Notes: generated from the sequence alone by a model not told the origin. Counted from the first letter of the stretch, positions 33,053 through 45,520 are shown. The stretch is DNA of 64,000 nucleotides from Altererythrobacter sp. H2 (GCF_035319885.1 NZ_CP141285.1:1178001-1242000); one strand, 5' to 3'. Numbers and translations are program-made.

Positions 33053-34159
33053 ATGGCTTTCACGATTGACGAGCGGCTTAATAGTCTCCGGATGCGTCGT
33101 AAGGGGATTGACCGCTTGGGCGACTTATCTTTTTCCGATCAAGAGAATGTGCTTGCTAAGAGTATCTTGAACGAGGGTTGGGAGACGCGCCAAAGCGGGA
33201 ATAAGTATACGCGGTATGCGCTTGGGGCCATGCAGTCTGTCGGCAGTGAGTACACTGCGATTACGGTCGAGACGGCTGAGCGGGTGGGAAAACAGCTCAA
33301 TTCAAAGCTAACGCAAATAACTGAATTCCGTTTGCAAGGATCTGTGCCTCTCAATGTCCATATAAGAGGCGTAAGTGACGTTGATCTGTTGGTGATCGAC
33401 CAGTCGTTTTTTATCTATGATGCGAAAGGGTGCTTAGCGCACACGTATTCGCCATCTACGCTAAATCGCCTTGGCGTCATTCTCGCTTTGCGAGCGGACT
33501 CCGAGCGTATTTTGAAGGATGCTTATCCCGCAGTCAAAGTCGATTGTAGCGGGGGTAAGGCAATTTCTATGAAAGGAGGGTCATTGCCGAGACCGGTCGA
33601 TGTGGTTCCGTCAATATGGTATAACACTAGCCAGTTTCAGAGCACGGCTGCAGAATGCTTTCGCGCGGTTGTGATCGCTGACAAAAACGTGCCGATGACC
33701 ATCGATAATCAGCCATTCATGCACATAAAGCTCGTCGAAGATGCTGACATCGAGGCGGGCGGTTGTCTTAAGAAGGCAATTCGATTGATAAAGAACGTCA
33801 AGGCTGATTCGGATCGGGAGGATGTCAAAGGGATATCTAGTTTCGATCTGGCGGCGCTACTGTACCACGCGGACAAAAGATCGCTGTCTGCTGGAAGATT
33901 TTATGAGCTCGCTGTCCTAGCTGAAGTTCAAAGATTTCTCGACTGGGTTTATGGGCATCGCATAGAGGCAATGTCTCTTTACACCCCTGACGGATCAAGG
34001 CATGTGCTTGATTCAGAGGCGAAGTTTAAAGCCGTTCAGGCCTTGTCGTTTGACGTGGATGAATTGGCCAAAAAGGTCGCAGTTGAGCAGAGCGCCTTGG
34101 CTGAAGAAACGTCGATGGCTGATTTGCGTAAAGTCTTGCGAGATTCTGTAATCCTGTGA
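33053..34159 (+). CDS. CD-NTase (cGAS/DncV-like nucleotidyltransferase) of CBASS
   Basis: The 368-residue protein has the polymerase-beta-type active site: the GS motif at 96-97 (LQGSVPLNV), Asp 109 and Asp 111 in GVSDVDLLVID, and the third Asp 183 in RPVDVVPSIW. This is the signature of CD-NTases, which make cyclic di- or trinucleotides when phage infection is sensed. The clade and product cannot be assigned by eye. It starts 4 nt after the Cap15-like gene, with AGGA upstream, forming a two-gene type I CBASS operon with no Cap2/Cap3 or HORMA/TRIP13 genes. Codon use is AT-richer than in the neighbours, indicating horizontal origin. Confidence 0.88.
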   Translation: MAFTIDERLNSLRMRRKGIDRLGDLSFSDQENVLAKSILNEGWETRQSGNKYTRYALGAMQSVGSEYTAITVETAERVGKQLNSKLTQITEFRLQGSVPLNVHIRGVSDVDLLVIDQSFFIYDAKGCLAHTYSPSTLNRLGVILALRADSERILKDAYPAVKVDCSGGKAISMKGGSLPRPVDVVPSIWYNTSQFQSTAAECFRAVVIADKNVPMTIDNQPFMHIKLVEDADIEAGGCLKKAIRLIKNVKADSDREDVKGISSFDLAALLYHADKRSLSAGRFYELAVLAEVQRFLDWVYGHRIEAMSLYTPDGSRHVLDSEAKFKAVQALSFDVDELAKKVAVEQSALAEETSMADLRKVLRDSVIL

Positions 34160-34647
34160 ACTCGGGCGCGGCTCTGAGGCAAGGTGCTCTGTTTTGCGTA
34201 TCAGGTCCCCCACCCTTGACCCCACCCCCAAACCCGCCTAAGCGCGCCGCCATCCGGTGTTGGATTCGCCCTGCGGGTTCCATGCCGGTCAGATAGAGCT
34301 GAACATTGCCGGTCAGTCCCGGGGGCCAGTCGCCGAAGCGTGAAGCGGGTGCGGCGTGGCTCTTTTCTATTGGGGATCTGGTGCCATCCGGCCTGGGGCC
34401 CCCGCTGTCGCGGGGGATCACGGGCAGGGGCAGCCGATCCGGGGCAGCCGTCAAAGTAACCCGGTGTCCGTGCCGGGTGGAGTGTTTCAGGCTCGCTTTA
34501 CGTGATCCTCCGCGCAGGCGGAGGTCTCGGGAGGCAGGCACCGTGCTTGCCGACTGCGGTCCCCGCCTTCGCGGGGACTCACCAAGGGCGGCTCCCGATC
34601 CTCTCCATCCGACATTGTGTCACCTCCACACGGTGAAGAGAGAACTC
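34160..34647. repeat. Gene-free region between CBASS and rpsL with GC palindromes
   Basis: No convincing gene is present. The segment includes a C-rich stretch (34207-34235) that is the inverse of the G-rich stretch at 32066-32091, and three repeat-like palindromes: CCCCCGCTGTCGCGGGGG (about 34399-34416), CCTCCGCGCAGGCGGAGG (about 34507-34524), and CCCCGCCTTCGCGGGG (34561-34576). The rpsL promoter and leader must lie in the distal part, but I cannot place the -35/-10 boxes with confidence. Confidence 0.5.
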
Positions 34648-35019
34648 ATGCCGACGATCAACCAGCTGGTCCGCAAGGGCCGCGTTCCGCAGAAGGCCAA
34701 GAGCAAGGTCCCTGCGATGGAACAGAACCCGCAGAAGCGCGGTGTCTGCACCCGCGTCTACACGACGACCCCGAAGAAGCCGAACTCGGCGCTGCGCAAG
34801 GTGGCCAAGGTGCGCCTGACCAACCAGCGCGAGGTCATCAGCTACATCCCCGGCGAAGGCCACAACCTGCAGGAACACAGCGTCGTGCTGATCCGCGGCG
34901 GGCGTGTGCGCGACCTTCCCGGCGTGCGGTACCACGTCCTGCGCGGCGTGCTCGATACGCAGGGTGTGAAGGACCGCCGCAAGAGCCGCTCGAAGTACGG
35001 CGCCAAGCGTCCGAAGTAA
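34648..35019 (+). CDS. rpsL: 30S ribosomal protein S12
   Basis: The 123-residue protein has the universal S12 sequence: [12 protein letters not shown] at the N-terminus, [19 protein letters not shown] around residue 40 (Lys42-equivalent in the streptomycin-sensitive PKKPNSA form), [19 protein letters not shown], and a basic C-terminus. It is a decoding-centre protein and the first gene of the str cluster. A GAAGAGAG ribosome-binding site precedes ATG 34648; the upstream open frame is repeat DNA. Confidence 0.99.
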   Translation: MPTINQLVRKGRVPQKAKSKVPAMEQNPQKRGVCTRVYTTTPKKPNSALRKVAKVRLTNQREVISYIPGEGHNLQEHSVVLIRGGRVRDLPGVRYHVLRGVLDTQGVKDRRKSRSKYGAKRPK

Positions 35020-35040
35020 GGGATTAGCTCGGCGCTAGCC

Positions 35041-35118
35041 CGGCTCCGGCCCGATCCACCTCCCGGCTTCCTACAGGGTAGTCTTTGGGTGGCCGGGAGG
35101 GGGAGCGGGCCGGAGCCG
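35041..35118 (+). promoter_or_regulatory. Long two-part stem in the rpsL-rpsG spacer
   Basis: Outer arms of 13 bp (CGGCTCCGGCCCG at 35041 and CGGGCCGGAGCCG at 35106) and inner arms of 9 bp (CCTCCCGGC at 35059 and GCCGGGAGG at 35092) nest to form one very stable hairpin 47 nt before rpsG. No T-run follows, so a processing or translational-control structure is more likely than a terminator. Confidence 0.6.
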
Positions 35119-35164
35119 CAGGACATCCACGGAGGTGGATGGCCACTCCGAAGGAGTTAAGAAT

Positions 35165-35635
35165 ATGTCACGTCGTCGTCGTCCCGAAAAGCGGGTCATC
35201 CTGCCCGATCCCAAGTTTGGTGATCAGACCCTGTCGAAGTTCATGAACAACCTCATGCTCGACGGGAAGAAGTCCACTGCCGAGCGCATCGTCTATGGCG
35301 CGCTCGAAACGGTCGAGACCAAGGCCAAGGCCGATCCGATCCAGCTGTTCCACGATGCGCTGAACAACGTGAAGCCGCAGGTCGAGGTCCGCAGCCGCCG
35401 CGTGGGTGGTGCCACCTACCAGGTGCCGGTCGAGGTCCGCCCCGAGCGTGCCCAGGCGCTGGCCATCCGCTGGCTGATCACTGCCGCGCGCGGCCGGGCC
35501 GAAACCACCATGTCGGCGCGCCTCTCGGGCGAGCTGATGGATGCGGCCAACAATCGCGGCAACGCGGTCAAGAAGCGGGAAGATACCCACCGCATGGCCG
35601 ACGCCAACCGCGCGTTCTCGCACTACCGCTGGTAG
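35165..35635 (+). CDS. rpsG: 30S ribosomal protein S7
   Basis: The 156-residue protein has S7 features: [46 protein letters not shown], then [38 protein letters not shown]. It organises the 3' major domain of 16S rRNA in the 30S head, and in the E. coli str operon it is the translational repressor. The spacer before it contains a large hairpin. AAGGAG lies 7-8 nt upstream. Confidence 0.99.
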   Translation: MSRRRRPEKRVILPDPKFGDQTLSKFMNNLMLDGKKSTAERIVYGALETVETKAKADPIQLFHDALNNVKPQVEVRSRRVGGATYQVPVEVRPERAQALAIRWLITAARGRAETTMSARLSGELMDAANNRGNAVKKREDTHRMADANRAFSHYRW

Positions 35636-35746
35636 GGCGCACGGCTGTCTTGCAGGGCCGGGGCGGTGCTCCGGTCTTCAAGCGGTCACAATCGTTCCCA
35701 TATGGGGGGCAGCATCCGCTACCCCCGACCTGACGAGGAATTTCCC

Positions 35747-37819
<2,073 letters not shown>

Positions 37820-37911
37820 GGCAGGCTATACGTCTAGGGGCGGCGCCTGATTCAGCGGGTGCCGTCCTGTTCCCCTGAAATCCCATCAGTCAGACAGAGG
37901 TTACGAGTAAC

Positions 37912-39102
<1,191 letters not shown>

Positions 39103-39119
39103 TATAGGCCCGCGCAAGC

Positions 39120-39137
39120 GAGGGGATTCGTCCCCTC
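39120..39137 (+). terminator. Hairpin after tuf
   Basis: A 7-bp stem GAGGGGA/TCCCCTC with a TTCG tetraloop lies 17 nt after the tuf stop. No T-tract follows, so it may protect the 3' end rather than terminate. Confidence 0.5.
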
Positions 39138-39173
39138 ATTGCCGGACCAGCTTCGGAAAAAATTCGGTCAGCA

Positions 39174-39221
39174 GCCCCGCTCTCCCTCGGAGACGGGAGG
39201 GGGCGGGGCGGCTGGTTTTTT
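39174..39221 (+). terminator. Intrinsic terminator between tuf and rpsJ
   Basis: The arms GCCCCGCTCTCCC and GGGAGGGGGCGGGGC pair with a small bulge and are followed by a TTTTTT tract at 39216-39221. It would end the str (rpsL-rpsG-fusA-tuf) transcript and separate it from rpsJ, whose start is only 31 nt downstream. Confidence 0.75.
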
Positions 39222-39251
39222 GTGTTTGCTCTTTCTCATCGGTACACGGAC

Positions 39252-39563
39252 ATGGAAGCCCAGAATATTCGCATTCGCCTCAAGGCGTTCGACCACCGCG
39301 TTCTCGACCAGGCCACTGGCGAGATCGCTGACACAGCTCGCCGCACCGGCGCGCTGATCCGTGGCCCCATTCCGATGCCGACGAGGATCGAGAAGTTCAC
39401 CGTGAACCGCGGTCCGCACATCGACAAGAAGTCGCGGGAGCAGTTTGAGGTGCGCACCTACAAGCGGTTGCTCGACATCGTGCAGCCCAACGCCCAGACC
39501 GTCGACGCGCTGATGAAGCTCGATTTGGCTGCTGGCGTTAACGTCGAGATCAAGCTGGCTTGA
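39252..39563 (+). CDS. rpsJ: 30S ribosomal protein S10
   Basis: The 103-residue protein has the S10/NusE sequence: [72 protein letters not shown]. It acts in the 30S head and in NusB-dependent antitermination. It is the usual first gene of the S10 operon, but here it is followed by three hairpins and a 300-bp gap before rplC. Its last codons form half of a perfect hairpin. ATG 39252 was chosen from the family N-terminus. Confidence 0.99.
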   Translation: MEAQNIRIRLKAFDHRVLDQATGEIADTARRTGALIRGPIPMPTRIEKFTVNRGPHIDKKSREQFEVRTYKRLLDIVQPNAQTVDALMKLDLAAGVNVEIKLA

Positions 39564-39572
39564 TCTCGACGT
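39541..39572 (+). promoter_or_regulatory. Perfect 14-bp hairpin spanning the rpsJ stop codon
   Basis: ACGTCGAGATCAAG and CTTGATCTCGACGT are perfectly complementary around a CTGG loop. The TGA stop of rpsJ is inside the second arm. The stem could stall ribosomes or protect the 3' end. It is followed by a CCCGG/CCGGG hairpin at 39573-39588. Confidence 0.7.
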
Positions 39573-39599
39573 CCCGGTTAAGGCCGGGTTCTCCGTCCT

Positions 39600-39631
39600 C
39601 CTGACTGGACGTTAATCGGTCAGGTCTTTTT
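39600..39631 (+). terminator. Probable terminator downstream of rpsJ
   Basis: A 6-bp stem CCTGAC/GTCAGG with a 13-nt loop is followed by TCTTTTT. The stem is short for a terminator, but its position after two other hairpins supports termination or attenuation between rpsJ and rplC. Confidence 0.5.
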
Positions 39632-39864
39632 CGAGGCTGCCCGTTGGGCGGTCCACGCTCCCGGCTTCGGCCGGGATGACGAAATAGGTGGATACCGCCG
39701 GATTTATCCGGGCTGCGTCCCCCGTCTCGCCTCCACCTGGAGGCACTCAGCCCGGACGGGGCGCAGTTTCACACAATCGGGCTGAAAACCGGGTTCCGCC
39801 GCCTTGGCGGGGCCCATCACGCACGCGGGGATGGGCCTCGTGTGCCTCTGTTAGGAGTATGACG
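39632..39864 (+). promoter_or_regulatory. Structured leader of rplC
   Basis: There is no gene in this 233-bp stretch. A nested hairpin at 39708-39755 has perfect 8-bp outer arms CCGGGCTG/CAGCCCGG and inner arms CCTCCA/TGGAGG. A CCCGGCTTCGGCCGGG hairpin lies at about 39660-39675. An AGGAG ribosome-binding site is at 39853-39857. The position is that of an S10-operon-type autoregulatory leader, shifted to rplC. Confidence 0.45.
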
Positions 39865-40671
39865 ATGCGCACCGGCGTTATCGCAAAGAAAGTCGGGATG
39901 ACCCGCCTGTTCCAGGAGGATGGACGTCACGTTCCCGTGACCGTCCTGGCCCTGGAAGAATGCCAGGTTGTTTCCCACCGCACCGCAGACCGTGACGGCT
40001 ACGTCGCGCTGCAGGTCGGTTCGGGTGAAGCCAAGCAGAAGAATGTCAACAAGCCGCAGCGCGAGCATTTTGCCAAGGCCGAAGTCGGCCTGAAGCAGAA
40101 GGTTGCCGAGTTCCGGCTTGAGAGCGAAGATGCGCTGCTGCCGGTCGGTTCGACGATCAGCGCGGATCACTTCGTGGCCGGCCAGAAGGTCGACATCACC
40201 GGGCACACGCAGGGCAAGGGCTTTGCCGGTGCCATGAAGCGCTGGGGTTTCGGCGGTCTTCGTGCAACGCACGGCGTGTCGCTCAGCCACCGTTCGCACG
40301 GTTCGACCGGCAACCGCCAGGATCCGGGTCGCGTGTTCAAGGGCAAGAAGATGGCTGGTCACATGGGTGACCGCCAGCGCACCCAGCAGAACCTCGAAGT
40401 CGTGCGCACTGACGCCGATCGCGGTCTGATCTTCGTCAAGGGCTCTGTCCCCGGTGCGAAGAACAGCTGGATGCTGGTCCGTGACGCGGTCAAGATTGCG
40501 CTGCCCGACACCGTGCCGTTCCCCGGCGTCGTGATCGACCGCAATGCCCCGCGTCCCGAAGCTGACGAGCCCAAGCTCGCCGACCAGGTCGAAGTGGCAG
40601 ATGCGGCCGCTGAAGAAACCACCGTTGCCGAAGGCGAAGCGCCTTCGACCGACGAAAACAAGGAGGGCTGA
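39865..40671 (+). CDS. rplC: 50S ribosomal protein L3 with acidic C-terminal tail
   Basis: The 268-residue protein has [20 protein letters not shown] at the start, [61 protein letters not shown] in the loop that reaches the peptidyl-transferase centre, and a C-terminal Glu/Asp/Ala-rich extension of about 45 residues ([27 protein letters not shown]) beyond the usual end. ATG 39865 has AGGAG 7 nt upstream, better placed than ATG 39859. It lies 3 nt before rplD. Confidence 0.98.
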   Translation: MRTGVIAKKVGMTRLFQEDGRHVPVTVLALEECQVVSHRTADRDGYVALQVGSGEAKQKNVNKPQREHFAKAEVGLKQKVAEFRLESEDALLPVGSTISADHFVAGQKVDITGHTQGKGFAGAMKRWGFGGLRATHGVSLSHRSHGSTGNRQDPGRVFKGKKMAGHMGDRQRTQQNLEVVRTDADRGLIFVKGSVPGAKNSWMLVRDAVKIALPDTVPFPGVVIDRNAPRPEADEPKLADQVEVADAAAEETTVAEGEAPSTDENKEG

Positions 40672-40674
40672 TCC

Positions 40675-41298
40675 GTGAAGGTGAAGGTCCAGAAGATCGA
40701 CGGTAAAGCGTCGGGCGACATCGAGCTGAACGATGACGTGTTCGGGGTTGAACCCCGCGCCGACATCCTCCACCGCGTTGTCACCTGGCAGCTGGAAAAC
40801 CGCCGCGCCACTGCCCGTCCCACGCGTGAGCGTGCCGACGTGGCCCGTACCGGCAAGAAGTTCGGCCGCCAGAAGGGCGGCGGTACTGCCCGTCACGGTG
40901 ACCGTTCTGCCCCGATCTTCATCGGCGGTGGTAAGGCCCACGGTGCGCGCAAGCGTGATTTCAACCAGTCGCTCAACAAGAAGGTGCGCGCCCTCGGGCT
41001 GCGGATGGCCCTGTCGAGCAAGGCAAAGGACGGCCTGATTGTCGTCGACAGCCTCGACCTGGCCGATGCGAAGACCAAGGCTCTGGCCGAAACCTTCGGC
41101 AAGAACGGCTGGAGCGGCAAGGTGCTGGTGATCGACGGTGAGTCGGTGAACGAGGGCTTCGCCCGCGCTGCCGGCAACCTGCCGGGCGTCAACGTGCTCC
41201 CCGCCGTCGGTGCCAATGTGTACGACATCCTGAAGCACGACACGCTGGTCCTGACCAAGGCTGCGGTCGAAAAGCTGGAGGCCCGTTTCAATGGCTAA
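40675..41298 (+). CDS. rplD: 50S ribosomal protein L4
   Basis: The 207-residue protein has L4 features [70 protein letters not shown]. It starts with GTG 40675, preceded by AAGGAGGG. In E. coli L4 represses the S10 operon, which is relevant to the hairpin-rich spacers upstream. Its end overlaps rplW by 8 nt. Confidence 0.98.
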   Translation: MKVKVQKIDGKASGDIELNDDVFGVEPRADILHRVVTWQLENRRATARPTRERADVARTGKKFGRQKGGGTARHGDRSAPIFIGGGKAHGARKRDFNQSLNKKVRALGLRMALSSKAKDGLIVVDSLDLADAKTKALAETFGKNGWSGKVLVIDGESVNEGFARAAGNLPGVNVLPAVGANVYDILKHDTLVLTKAAVEKLEARFNG

Positions 41299-41605
41299 GG
41301 CGAAAGAAATCGACGCGCGTCACTATGACGTGATCCTCGCGCCGCACATCACCGAGAAGTCCACGCTGCTCGCGGAAAACAACGCGACCGTGTTCAAGGT
41401 GGCTGGCGATGCGACCAAGCCGCAGATCAAGGAAGCGGTCGAGGCGCTGTTCAACCGCAAGGTCAAGAGCGTCAACACCCTGGTTTCCAAGGGCAAGACG
41501 AAGCGCTGGAAGGGCAAGCCCTACCGCCGCAGCGACGTGAAGAAAGCAGTCGTCACCCTGGTCGATGGCCAGGACCCGATCGACATCACCGAAGGTGTGA
41601 GCTGA
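41291..41605 (+). CDS. rplW: 50S ribosomal protein L23
   Basis: The 104-residue protein contains [81 protein letters not shown], the canonical L23 sequence. It lies at the peptide exit tunnel and docks trigger factor and SRP. Its start overlaps rplD. Confidence 0.98.
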   Translation: MAKAKEIDARHYDVILAPHITEKSTLLAENNATVFKVAGDATKPQIKEAVEALFNRKVKSVNTLVSKGKTKRWKGKPYRRSDVKKAVVTLVDGQDPIDITEGVS

Positions 41606-41609
41606 TCCC

Positions 41610-42446
41610 ATGGCACTGAAGAACTATAACCCGACGAGCCCCGCGCGCCGTGGCCTCATTCTCGTCGACAAGTCTGGGCTCTACAAGGGCAAGCCGGTCA
41701 AGTCGCTGACCGAGGGCAAGCGCAAGACGGGCGGCCGCAACAACAAGGGCCACGTCACTTCGCGCGGCATGGCCGGTGGCCACAAGCAGAAGTACCGCTT
41801 CATCGACTTCAAGCGTCGCAAGTGGGACATGGAAGCAACCGTCGAGCGGATCGAGTACGATCCCAACCGGACCGCTTTCATCGCCCTGCTCAAGTACGAA
41901 GACGGTGAGCTCAACTACATCCTTGCACCGCAGCGTCTCGCTGTGGGCGACAAGGTTGTGGCAGGCGAGAAGACCGACACCAAGCCGGGCAACGCCATGT
42001 TGCTGGGCCAGATGCCGGTCGGCACGATCTGCCACAACGTCGAGATGAAGCCGGGCAAGGGCGGGCAGATTTCCCGCTCGGCCGGGACGTATGTCCAGGT
42101 TGTTGGCCGTGATCGCGGTCTCGTGATTGTCCGCCTCAACTCGGGCGAGCAGCGTTACCTGCGCGGCGATTGCATGGGCACGGTTGGCGCGGTTTCGAAC
42201 CCTGACAACCAGAACCAGAACTTCGCCAAGGCCGGCCGCAAGCGCTGGATGGGCGTCAAGCCGCTGACCCGCGGTGTTGCCAAGAACCCGGTCGACCACC
42301 CGCACGGCGGTGGTGAAGGCCGGACCTCGGGCGGCCGTCACCCGGTTACCCCTTGGGGCAAGCCGACCAAGGGCGCACGCACGCGGCACAACAAGTCGAC
42401 CGACAAGATGATCATCCGCTCGCGCCACGCGAAGAAGAAGAGGTAA
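41610..42446 (+). CDS. rplB: 50S ribosomal protein L2
   Basis: The 278-residue protein has L2 features: [67 protein letters not shown], and the C-terminal [34 protein letters not shown] with the conserved His of the HGGGEGR loop. It is a core 23S-binding protein needed for subunit association and peptidyl transfer. Confidence 0.99.
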   Translation: MALKNYNPTSPARRGLILVDKSGLYKGKPVKSLTEGKRKTGGRNNKGHVTSRGMAGGHKQKYRFIDFKRRKWDMEATVERIEYDPNRTAFIALLKYEDGELNYILAPQRLAVGDKVVAGEKTDTKPGNAMLLGQMPVGTICHNVEMKPGKGGQISRSAGTYVQVVGRDRGLVIVRLNSGEQRYLRGDCMGTVGAVSNPDNQNQNFAKAGRKRWMGVKPLTRGVAKNPVDHPHGGGEGRTSGGRHPVTPWGKPTKGARTRHNKSTDKMIIRSRHAKKKR

Positions 42447-42452
42447 CCGGAC

Positions 42453-42728
42453 ATGGCACGTTCCGTCTGGAAAGGTCCGTTCGTCGAACTCAGCCTTCTG
42501 AAGAAGGCCGAAGACGCACAGGACAAGGGCACCCGCGCACCGATCAAGACCTGGTCGCGGCGCAGCACCATCCTGCCCCAGTTCGTCGGCCTGACGTTCA
42601 ACGTCTACAATGGCCACAAGTTCATCCCCGTATCCGTTTCGGAAGAAATGGTCGGCCACAAGCTCGGCGAGTTCGCACCTACGCGTACCTTCCCGGGCCA
42701 CGCTGCCGACAAGAAGGGTAAGCGCTGA
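42453..42728 (+). CDS. rpsS: 30S ribosomal protein S19
   Basis: The 91-residue protein contains [78 protein letters not shown], the full S19 pattern. It sits in the 30S head with S13. It overlaps rplV by 1 nt. Confidence 0.99.
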   Translation: MARSVWKGPFVELSLLKKAEDAQDKGTRAPIKTWSRRSTILPQFVGLTFNVYNGHKFIPVSVSEEMVGHKLGEFAPTRTFPGHAADKKGKR

Positions 42729-43105
42729 TGAGCAAGCAGAAAGCCCCCCGCCGCGTTGCGGATAACGAGGCGCTGGCCGTCGGCACCACGATCCGTGGTT
42801 CGGCGCAGAAGTTGAACCTCGTGGCGGCCCTGATCCGCGGCAAGAAGGCGGAAGAGGCTCTGAACATCCTCGCCTTCTCCAAGCGGGCCATGGCACGCGA
42901 TGCGAGCAAGGTGCTGGCTTCGGCCATCGCCAACGCCGAAAACAACCACAACCTCGACGTTGACTCGCTGGTCATCGCCGAAGCGAGCGTTGGCAAGTCG
43001 GTCACCATGAAGCGGTTCCACACCCGTGGCCGCGGCAAGTCGACGCGCATTCTCAAGCCGTTCAGCCGGCTGCGCATCGTTGTTCGCGAGCAGGAAGAGG
43101 CGTAA
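42728..43105 (+). CDS. rplV: 50S ribosomal protein L22
   Basis: The 125-residue protein contains [101 protein letters not shown], with the beta-hairpin that lines the exit tunnel (macrolide-resistance site). It has a short N-terminal extension [13 protein letters not shown]. rpsC starts 1 nt after its stop. Confidence 0.99.
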   Translation: MSKQKAPRRVADNEALAVGTTIRGSAQKLNLVAALIRGKKAEEALNILAFSKRAMARDASKVLASAIANAENNHNLDVDSLVIAEASVGKSVTMKRFHTRGRGKSTRILKPFSRLRIVVREQEEA

Positions 43106-43106
43106 G

Positions 43107-43802
43107 ATGGGTCAGAAGAGCAATCCGATCGGTCTGCGCCTGCAGATCAACCGCACCTGGGACAGCCGCTGGTACGCCGAAGGGCGCAACTACGCGCAGC
43201 TGCTCAAGGAAGACATCCAGATCCGCAAGTTCATCATGGAAACGCTGCCGCAGGCCGCCATTTCCAAGGTGGTGATCGAACGTCCGGCCAAGCTGTGCAG
43301 GGTTTCGATCTATGCGGCCCGCCCCGGTGTGATCATCGGCAAGAAGGGCGCGGACATCGAGAAGCTGCGGGCGAAGCTGGCGACCTTCACGCCCAGCGAC
43401 GTCAAGCTGAACATCGTGGAAATCCGCAAGCCGGAAATCGATGCCAAGCTCGTTGCCCAGGGCATTGCCGACCAGCTGGTTCGCCGCGTGGCGTTCCGCC
43501 GGGCGATGAAGCGCGCTGTCCAGTCGGCTCTCCGCCTGGGTGCGGAAGGGATCAAGATCACCTGCGGCGGCCGCCTCGGCGGGGCGGAAATCGCCCGGAC
43601 CGAATGGTACCGCGAGGGCCGCGTTCCGCTGCACACGCTGCGTGCAAACGTCGATTACGCCGAGGCCGAGGCACTGACTGCCTATGGCATCATCGGCATC
43701 AAGTGCTGGATCTTCAAGGGCGAGATCCTCGCCCACGATCCGACCGCCCAGGACCGCCTGATGATGGAAGCCCAGACTTCCGGCGTCCGGCCGGCGCGTT
43801 GA
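43107..43802 (+). CDS. rpsC: 30S ribosomal protein S3
   Basis: The 231-residue protein has [26 protein letters not shown], the KH-domain GXXG loop [17 protein letters not shown], and the C-terminal [10 protein letters not shown]-like segment ([12 protein letters not shown]). S3 forms the mRNA entry site and helicase with S4 and S5. ATG 43107 is the family start; the upstream open frame lies over rplV. Confidence 0.99.
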   Translation: MGQKSNPIGLRLQINRTWDSRWYAEGRNYAQLLKEDIQIRKFIMETLPQAAISKVVIERPAKLCRVSIYAARPGVIIGKKGADIEKLRAKLATFTPSDVKLNIVEIRKPEIDAKLVAQGIADQLVRRVAFRRAMKRAVQSALRLGAEGIKITCGGRLGGAEIARTEWYREGRVPLHTLRANVDYAEAEALTAYGIIGIKCWIFKGEILAHDPTAQDRLMMEAQTSGVRPAR

Positions 43803-43816
43803 GGTGAGTAGGTAAC

Positions 43817-44248
43817 ATGCTGCAACCGAAGAAAACCAAGTTTCGCAAGGCTTTCAAGGGCCGGATCAAGGGCGATGCCAAGGGTGGCACCGACCTGAAC
43901 TTCGGCTCCTACGGCCTCAAGGCGCTCGAGCCGGAGCGGATTACCGCTCGCCAGATCGAAGCCGCCCGTCGTGCGATCACCCGCCACATCAAGCGCCAGG
44001 GGCGCCTGTGGATCCGCGTGTTCCCCGACGTGCCGGTGTCGAAGAAGCCTGCCGAAGTCCGTCAGGGCAAGGGCAAGGGTTCGGTCGAATACTGGGCTGC
44101 ACGGGTCAAGCCGGGCCGCATCCTGTTCGAACTCGACGGCGTGGCCGGCCCGCTGGCTGCCGAAGCGTTCGAACGCGCCGCGATGAAGCTTCCGATCAAG
44201 ACCAAGGTCGTTGCCCGTCTCGGCGACACCTCGCACCTGGAGGGTTGA
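43817..44248 (+). CDS. rplP: 50S ribosomal protein L16
   Basis: The 143-residue protein contains [93 protein letters not shown], the L16 signature including the conserved Arg subject to hydroxylation in E. coli. It binds near the A-site tRNA elbow. GTGAGTAGG precedes the start. Confidence 0.99.
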   Translation: MLQPKKTKFRKAFKGRIKGDAKGGTDLNFGSYGLKALEPERITARQIEAARRAITRHIKRQGRLWIRVFPDVPVSKKPAEVRQGKGKGSVEYWAARVKPGRILFELDGVAGPLAAEAFERAAMKLPIKTKVVARLGDTSHLEG

Positions 44249-44251
44249 TCC

Positions 44252-44470
44252 ATGGCCAAGATGAAAACCGCCATCGAGGACCTTCGCACGAAGTCCGATG
44301 ACCAGCTCGACGCGCAGCTCACCGAGCTCAAGCGTGAACAGTTCAACCTCCGCTTCCAGGCGGCGACCAACCAGTTGGAAGCCCCTTCGCGGATCCGTGA
44401 AGTCCGCCGCATGATCGCGCAGATAAAGACTCTGCAGACCGAGCGCGCCGCGACTGCGGTCAAGGCCTGA
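44252..44470 (+). CDS. rpmC: 50S ribosomal protein L29
   Basis: The 72-residue helical protein contains [56 protein letters not shown], the L29 pattern. It lies at the exit tunnel beside L23. It starts 3 nt after rplP. Confidence 0.98.
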   Translation: MAKMKTAIEDLRTKSDDQLDAQLTELKREQFNLRFQAATNQLEAPSRIREVRRMIAQIKTLQTERAATAVKA

Positions 44471-44481
44471 GGAGCCAGACA

Positions 44482-44772
44482 ATGCCCAAGCGTATCCTGA
44501 TCGGGACTGTCACCTCCGACAAGACCGAAAAGACCGTCACCGTACTGGTCGAACGGAAGGTGAAGCACCCGCTCTACGGGAAGATCATCCGCCGCTCGAA
44601 GAAGTATCACGCCCACGACGAAGCCAACGAATACAAGATTGGCGACACCGTCCGGATTGAAGAGACCCGGCCGATGTCCAAGACCAAGACCTGGCAGGTC
44701 ATCGAGCGCGTTGTCGCCGGTGGCACCCAGGCGGTCGAAGCCGATCTCGACGTGGCCGAAGCCGGCAACTGA
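44482..44772 (+). CDS. rpsQ: 30S ribosomal protein S17
   Basis: The 96-residue OB-fold protein contains [74 protein letters not shown], the S17 signature. The C-terminal tail ([16 protein letters not shown]) is a modest acidic extension. Confidence 0.98.
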   Translation: MPKRILIGTVTSDKTEKTVTVLVERKVKHPLYGKIIRRSKKYHAHDEANEYKIGDTVRIEETRPMSKTKTWQVIERVVAGGTQAVEADLDVAEAGN

Positions 44773-44831
44773 TTTAGCGATTAGGAACTGCCGGACTGGT
44801 TCCGGCAAGCCAGAGAGAAGGAAACGGATCG

Positions 44832-45200
44832 ATGATCCAGATGCAATCCAATCTCGACGTCGCGGACAACAGCGGCGCAAAGCGCGTCCAGTGCATCAAG
44901 GTACTGGGCGGGTCGAAGCGCCGGACTGCATCCGTTGGCGACGTGATCGTGGTTTCCGTCAAGGAAGCCCAGCCGCGCACGAAGGTGAAGAAGGGCGATG
45001 TCCATCGCGCTGTCATCGTGCGCACCCGTAAGGAAGTGCGCCGGGCTGACGGGACCGTGATCCGGTTCGACAGCAACGCTGCCGTGCTGGTCAACAAGAA
45101 CGAGGAGCCGATCGGCACCCGTATCTTTGGCCCGGTGGTCCGTGAACTGCGCGGCCGCGGGTTCATGAAGATCATCTCGCTTGCGCCGGAGGTGCTGTGA
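44832..45200 (+). CDS. rplN: 50S ribosomal protein L14
   Basis: The 122-residue protein contains [107 protein letters not shown], the full L14 pattern. It makes bridges B5/B8 to the 30S subunit. It overlaps the rplX start by 1 nt. Confidence 0.99.
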   Translation: MIQMQSNLDVADNSGAKRVQCIKVLGGSKRRTASVGDVIVVSVKEAQPRTKVKKGDVHRAVIVRTRKEVRRADGTVIRFDSNAAVLVNKNEEPIGTRIFGPVVRELRGRGFMKIISLAPEVL

Positions 45201-45520
45201 TGGCTGCCGCAAAGATCAAGAAGGGCGACAGCGTCGTCGTGCTCTCGGGCAAGGACAAGGGCCGCACCGGCACCGTTCGCCAGGTCATGCCGAAAGAAGG
45301 CAAGGTTGTGGTCGAGGGCGTCAACGTGGCTGCCCGTCACCGCAAGCCGAGCCAGGCCAACCCGCAGGGCGGGATCGACCGGTTCGAGGCGCCGCTGCAC
45401 CTATGCAAGGTTGCGCTGGCCGATCCCAAGTCGGGCAAGCCCACCCGCGTGCGGTTCGAAACCAAAGACGGAAAGAAGGTCCGCGTGGCCGTGAAATCCG
45501 GGGAGACCATCGATGGCTGA
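45200..45520 (+). CDS. rplX: 50S ribosomal protein L24
   Basis: The 106-residue protein has the KOW motif ([69 protein letters not shown]), the L24 signature. It is an early assembly protein on 23S domain I. ATG 45200 (ATGA-type overlap with rplN) is preferred to GTG 45197. It overlaps rplE by 8 nt. Confidence 0.98.
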   Translation: MAAAKIKKGDSVVVLSGKDKGRTGTVRQVMPKEGKVVVEGVNVAARHRKPSQANPQGGIDRFEAPLHLCKVALADPKSGKPTRVRFETKDGKKVRVAVKSGETIDG

